DNA from: Cyclospora cayetanensis
Taxonomy: Eukaryota > Apicomplexa > Conoidasida > Eucoccidiorida > Eimeriidae
Assembly (NCBI RefSeq): GCF_002999335.1
Contig: NW_020312712.1
Span: forward strand, 124,001-188,000
Reading direction: 5' to 3'
DNA: 64,000 bases
The notes beneath the pieces were generated by a model. The model did not search any database. It was given only the letters and a program-made list of their open reading frames with translations, and was not told the DNA's origin. A program made the position numbers and the translations under genes. Numbering within the stretch: position 1 is the stretch's first letter; every line of letters begins with the position of its first letter. Below, piece by piece: positions 62,601 to 64,000 of this stretch.

Positions 62601-64000
62601 GATGTGGTTGGTGCAGGGTGTGATTGTTCCTGCAGATAATGCACATAGGTTCACGCAGGCACCTAACTTGTATTCTCCATTGTTAGCGTTAGGATGCTTG
62701 CTTTATACAGGTGCAAGTACAGGAGTAGGTTGCGTACTGCATCTGCTATGTGATCACTGGGTGTTAAGATATCAACTATTGTAGTGGCAGGAGTTGCGAG
62801 CGACAATGAAAGACCGAGCGGCTCCCCTCACGAAGGGAGCCGCTCGGTCTTTCATTGTCGCTCGGAGCTCTTGCCTCTTGTACTATTGTATATAGGGCAA
62901 CTTATGCGCTGCTGTTACGTGCCTGCTCATGGTGGGCTGCGTTGGCATGGTCCAGCAAGCGAGTCATGCAAGGCAATTGCGCTTTGGGTGTGGGTGAGCA
63001 GGAGCAACCAATGAGCACTCAGTATTGTTCGGGTCCACGGATGATTTAGATTCGTGTTTTTGAGCGTTGGTTAAGACATGCAGCCCTCAATGCTATTGAT
63101 ACAATTTCTCTAGACCGCTGGTTAGTAGGCAGGTCCTTCAGAAGCCACTGCAGGGTGCGGTCCCTGTGCATATATCTGTATAGGTGTCTTCTTGTTGCAA
63201 TCCATTTCCTCAGATCCTTACCAGCAATACGCGTCCTTAAATTGGATATGTATGTATAGGGCCAGAGAGAATGATGGGGTATTAGATGTAGATGTTTGTT
63301 CCATGATATGTGCTTGGAGAAATGCTTAGTGGTTTCCAGTGCATGGAGTCCCTATGCGCGTTTGATCATAAGAATCGAGTGGTTCTAGCAGCATCAAAAA
63401 TGGCTAGCGTTTGCTAACACCATGATGCGGAATCGAACCAGGGGGCTGTCAAATATTTGCATATTGCATGACTCAGCAAGTGGGTGCTTTGCTTCAAGTG
63501 GCGTGGGGGTGTAGGTGGTGATCTTTTGCTGCAGGTATTGCACCCAGGCTCACACCATCACCTTGGTTCTGAGATGCTTTGGTATCTGTTATCACTGTTG
63601 CTTGGGTCAGCCGCAACGAAAGGGGTAGGCTGAGTACTGCACTGAAGGTGTGTTTCATTTGGTTGTCTTGAAATAATCTAATGTAGTGGAAGACGCTGAG
63701 AGAGAGCCACACTGAGGGGACCGAGCAGCATCCTGTTTTAGGGGAGCCCTCGCACCGGGGAGTGGCTGCAGTCTTTTCATGTTTAAATGTTGTATACGGT
63801 GCCACCCACGCGCTGCTGTTTCGGGCCAGGCCATATGCGGCTGCGCTGGTGAGGTCCAGCAAGCGGGTTGTGTAAGGCATATGCCTTCTGGGTTTAGGAG
63901 TGCAGAAGCGGCAATTGCGTACCCGGTGCTGTTCGGTTCCTCTTGTGACTTAGATTTGTGGTTTTTAATCTGAATTCAGACACGCAGTACTTAACCCCTT
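47671..64000. repeat. Tandem array of diverged 4.4-5.0 kb units, three complete plus a partial
   Basis: The module GAGCCTGAGCACCGTGGAG or close variants lies at 47678, 52047, 57019 and 61945, so unit lengths are about 4.37, 4.97 and 4.93 kb. Independent markers keep the same spacing: AGAGGCAGC near 48523, 53183 and 58113; GGGAGTGC.A.C.CATGA near 49.38, 54.02 and 58.95 kb; a CATGTGCG.TTCCATGTG-like block near 50.2, 54.83 and 59.77 kb; GAAAGCTGGCTTTCG at 52.65 and 57.57 kb. All copies are in one orientation. By eye roughly two of three bases or more agree within modules. The first unit lacks about 0.6 kb near 51.2-51.9 kb. From 61945 the array changes to 0.9-kb sub-repeats (61945, 62865, 63743). 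No frame is conserved across copies, so it is treated as non-coding. Confidence 0.8.
62797..62864. repeat. Perfect 30-bp inverted repeat, 8-base loop
   Basis: 62797-62826 (begins CGAGCGACAATGAAAGACCG, ends GGCTCCC) is exactly complementary to 62835-62864. The loop is CTCACGAA. It lies at the junction of two 0.9-kb sub-repeats in the array. Confidence 0.95.

Noticed and set aside
1..64000. CRISPR arrays, bacterial operons, tRNA or rRNA genes
   Set aside because: No regularly spaced short repeats, no cloverleaf with a plausible T-loop and no rRNA-like conserved blocks were found; the gene structure is eukaryotic.
33850..64000. Telomeric repeat array (TTTAGGG type)
   Set aside because: Isolated GGGTTTAG-like words occur in the G+T-rich repeats but no tandem run, so no telomere is claimed.

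Overview
The window looks like nuclear DNA of a coccidian apicomplexan, most likely Eimeria or a close relative such as Cyclospora. This is an inference. The genes are split by short GT..AG introns. Proteins carry Ala, Gln and Ser runs coded by GCA/CAG/AGC repeats. Introns are full of TA, TG and GATA microsatellites. Gene-bearing DNA gives way abruptly to gene-poor, repeat-derived DNA.

Layout. (1) 164-1044, minus: a two-exon thioredoxin-fold (nucleoredoxin/tryparedoxin-like) gene. (2) About 1.63-4.6 kb, minus: a badly decayed Ty3/gypsy retroelement with gag zinc-knuckle, reverse transcriptase, RNase H and integrase zinc-finger remnants in the expected order. (3) 7162-10977, plus: a complete seven-exon signal peptide peptidase whose exon phases all close, giving 462 aa with YD, GLGD and PAL motifs and a KKxx ER-retrieval tail. 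(4) About 11.6-18.2 kb, minus: a large multi-exon kelch-repeat protein gene, convergent with the peptidase gene. (5) 19588-20400, plus: a three-exon twin-CX9C protein of the Mdm35/TRIAP1 family.

(6) From about 20.4 kb to the end (43 kb) I find almost no credible genes. Instead there is a second decayed Ty3/gypsy element (about 29.0-31.3 kb, minus), probable further scraps, one plausible two-exon secreted-protein gene (42095-42888, plus), and a large degenerate repeat landscape. That landscape is a tandem array of roughly 4.4-5.0 kb units (47.67-64 kb, all one orientation), an outlying block of the same modules (33.85-36.5 kb), a nested repeat of about 0.9 kb and a separate tandem of about 570 bp. 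The plus strand of these repeats is visibly G+T rich. This could be subtelomeric or heterochromatic DNA, but I see no telomeric array.

The genes do not form a pathway. Two act at organelle membranes (ER intramembrane proteolysis; mitochondrial intermembrane-space lipid transport), one is a redox protein and one is a kelch scaffold. The least explained structures are the multi-kilobase tandem array, the perfect 30-bp hairpin at 62797-62864 (apparently a templated inverted insertion in one repeat copy), a set of other long inverted repeats, and the isolated secreted-protein candidate whose acceptor site lies in a hairpin arm. All exon models are read by eye and need transcript support.
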